6,003 nucleotides of DNA, from positions 1 through 6,003 of the forward strand of contig PWVP01000233.1 in assembly GCA_003561815.1 (NCBI GenBank), given 5' to 3'. How positions within the stretch are numbered: position 1 is the stretch's first letter; each line of letters starts with the position of its first letter. Of the stretch, positions 5,019 to 6,003 are shown piece by piece. A program made the translations under genes and the position numbers. Under the pieces are notes generated by a model that worked only from the letters and a program-made list of their open reading frames with translations, made no database searches and was not told the origin of the DNA. Source of the stretch: Campylobacterota bacterium (lineage in GTDB: Bacteria > Campylobacterota > Campylobacteria > Campylobacterales > SZUA-545).

Positions 5019-5634
5019 TACGCTAGAGTCCACCCAGCGCTATCTGGTTGAGGCACTTCGAAGCGGTGCGCTTGTGGCACCGGTGGCGGTGGCGACGCGC
5101 AATCAGCCCGGCGGTATCGGTAGCCGCCAGAACCGCTGGCTCAACCAGCCGGGAAACCTCTTTTTCTCTTTTGGGCTGGATCGCAGCCAGCTGCCCTCTG
5201 ATCTGCCGCTTCAGTCGGTCTCGATCTATATGGGGTTTATTTTGGTGCTGCAGCTGCGCGCCATGGGATCAAAGCTCTGGCTCAAGTGGCCCAACGATCT
5301 CTATGTGGAGGATCGAAAAATCGGCGGTGTCGTGACACAGCTGCTTGCCGGGCATGTGGTGTGCGGTATCGGATTGAACCTGATTGCGCCGCGATCGCCC
5401 TTTGGTGCGCTCGATATCGCCATCGCCCCTTCAAAGTTGCTGGCAGATTATTTAGAAAGTGTCACCAAAACTCCGCTTTGGAAGAATCTCTTTAGCCGCT
5501 TTGAGATAGAATTTGAAAGAAGCCGGGGTTGTCATGTTCATGGCAAGGATGGCCTTCTCTCACTAAGGGAAGCGGAGTTAAACAGCGACGGCTCTGTCAC
5601 AATCGAATCACGAAGGGTATATAGCGAGCGATGA
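4999..5634 (+). CDS. birA: Biotin protein ligase, short form without HTH domain
   Basis: The enzyme activates biotin with ATP to biotinyl-AMP and attaches it to the lysine of carboxylase carrier protein such as AccB. The 211-residue product has only the catalytic BPL/LplA-type domain. It shows FDTLESTQRYL (6-16), the biotin-loop equivalent GGIGSRQNRW (38-47), PGNLFFSF (51-58), KWPNDLYVEDRKIGG (96-110) with the adenylating-site Lys107, and GIGLNL (123-128). The N-terminal helix-turn-helix that makes E. coli BirA a repressor is missing, so I infer enzyme activity only. The start is uncertain. TTG 4999 gives MEIRWFDTLESTQ, the usual shape of short ligases, with a 20-base overlap with fmt. ATG 4981 adds six residues and gives a 38-base overlap. 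Neither has a strong binding site. The 3' third (about 5440-5634) looks less GC-rich than its neighbours. The stop TGA overlaps the parA start. Confidence 0.9.
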   Translation: MEIRWFDTLESTQRYLVEALRSGALVAPVAVATRNQPGGIGSRQNRWLNQPGNLFFSFGLDRSQLPSDLPLQSVSIYMGFILVLQLRAMGSKLWLKWPNDLYVEDRKIGGVVTQLLAGHVVCGIGLNLIAPRSPFGALDIAIAPSKLLADYLESVTKTPLWKNLFSRFEIEFERSRGCHVHGKDGLLSLREAELNSDGSVTIESRRVYSER

Positions 5635-6003
5635 GTGAAATTATAGCCATTGCCAATCAAAAGGGCGGCGTAGGCAAGACAACAACCGCCGTCAATCTGG
5701 CCGCCTCTTTGGCGGTCGCAGAGAAGCGCGTACTCCTAATCGATGCCGATCCACAGGCCAACGCCACCACCAATTACGGTTTTCGGCGCAACGACTACGA
5801 CTACAACATCTACCATGTCCTGATCGGTATCAAGGATCTGGGTGAGGTGATCTTAAAAACCCCCATCCCCGGACTGGAGCTGGCCCCCTCCAACATCGGC
5901 CTGGTCGGGGTCGAAAAAGAGTTTTACGACAAGAAGTACAAGCAAAAAGAGCTGGTGCTTAAAGAGAAGATCGCGCCGCTTGTCGATCGCTACGACTATA
6001 TCA
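5631..6003 (+). CDS. parA: Chromosome partitioning ATPase ParA (Soj), 3' end missing
   Basis: ParA is a deviant-Walker ATPase that binds DNA without sequence specificity as an ATP dimer and, with ParB bound at parS, segregates the origin region. Only the first 124 residues are in the window; family members have about 255-290. Seen directly: MSEIIAIANQKGGVGKTTT (1-19) with signature Lys11 and P-loop Lys16, and LLIDADPQANAT (35-46), the Walker A' region. It has no N-terminal HTH extension, as in chromosomal Soj-type rather than P1-plasmid-type ParA. The ATG overlaps the ligase stop as ATGA, which suggests coupled translation; AAGGG at 5613-5617 is rather far (13 bases) to be a strong binding site. 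MinD is excluded by the absence of its sequence features, and a chromosomal role fits the housekeeping setting. parB is expected directly downstream. No parS-like GTTTCAC/GTGAAAC palindrome was seen here. Confidence 0.95.
   Translation, partial: MSEIIAIANQKGGVGKTTTAVNLAASLAVAEKRVLLIDADPQANATTNYGFRRNDYDYNIYHVLIGIKDLGEVILKTPIPGLELAPSNIGLVGVEKEFYDKKYKQKELVLKEKIAPLVDRYDYI

Noticed and set aside
5391..5398. GCGATCGC taken as evidence of a cyanobacterial origin (HIP1)
   Set aside because: A single octamer; gene order and protein types are those of Campylobacterota, and CGATCG is common throughout the window.
5618..5623. TATATA as a promoter for parA
   Set aside because: It would give a start within a base or two of the ATG, a leaderless message, with no -35 partner; the ATGA overlap favours coupled translation.
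5631..6003. Plasmid or mobile-element origin suggested by parA
   Set aside because: The gene overlaps a housekeeping operon, lacks a plasmid-type N-terminal extension and has no transposase, integrase or att-like repeat nearby.

Overview
The window is a dense block of housekeeping genes, all on the + strand. The order is lepA (5' end missing), rplU, rpmA, obgE, proB, fmt, a biotin protein ligase gene (birA/bpl type) and parA (3' end missing). The run rplU-rpmA-obgE-proB-fmt-bpl-parA, the short ProB without a PUA domain and the short ligase without a DNA-binding domain together point to the Campylobacterota (former Epsilonproteobacteria). The sequence is GC-rich by eye, unlike Campylobacter or Helicobacter, so a high-GC free-living member of the phylum is the better guess. 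Genus cannot be fixed from the sequence alone.

Layout. Positions 1-1553 hold lepA, whose first two bases finish the His codon of the G3 motif. A 70-base gap follows with a consensus TATAAT box at 1577-1582, the likely start of the rplU transcript. rplU (1624-1935) and rpmA (1947-2207) are 11 bases apart and encode ribosomal proteins L21 and L27. The 81-base gap 2208-2288 holds an all-G:C hairpin followed by a 37-base stretch without any G. From obgE (GTG start, 2289) onward every gene overlaps the next: obgE/proB by 17 bases, proB/fmt by 13, fmt/bpl by 20 (or 38) and bpl/parA by 4 (ATGA). This reads as one translationally coupled message.

How the genes fit together. Most serve translation and growth: LepA (EF4) and ObgE act on ribosomes, L21 and L27 are 50S proteins, and Fmt formylates initiator Met-tRNA. 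ProB starts proline synthesis, the ligase biotinylates carboxylase carrier protein, and ParA begins the chromosome-partition pair (parB is expected just downstream). The hairpin plus G-less spacer after rpmA is a plausible place to step down expression between abundant ribosomal proteins and the enzymes behind them.

I found no new system, mobile element, CRISPR array or RNA gene. The points worth a second look are small: marked enrichment of GATC and CGATCG, three G7 tracts in proB, the rpmA-obgE spacer, an altered G4 motif and long G4-G5 segment in ObgE, and non-ATG starts that need confirming.
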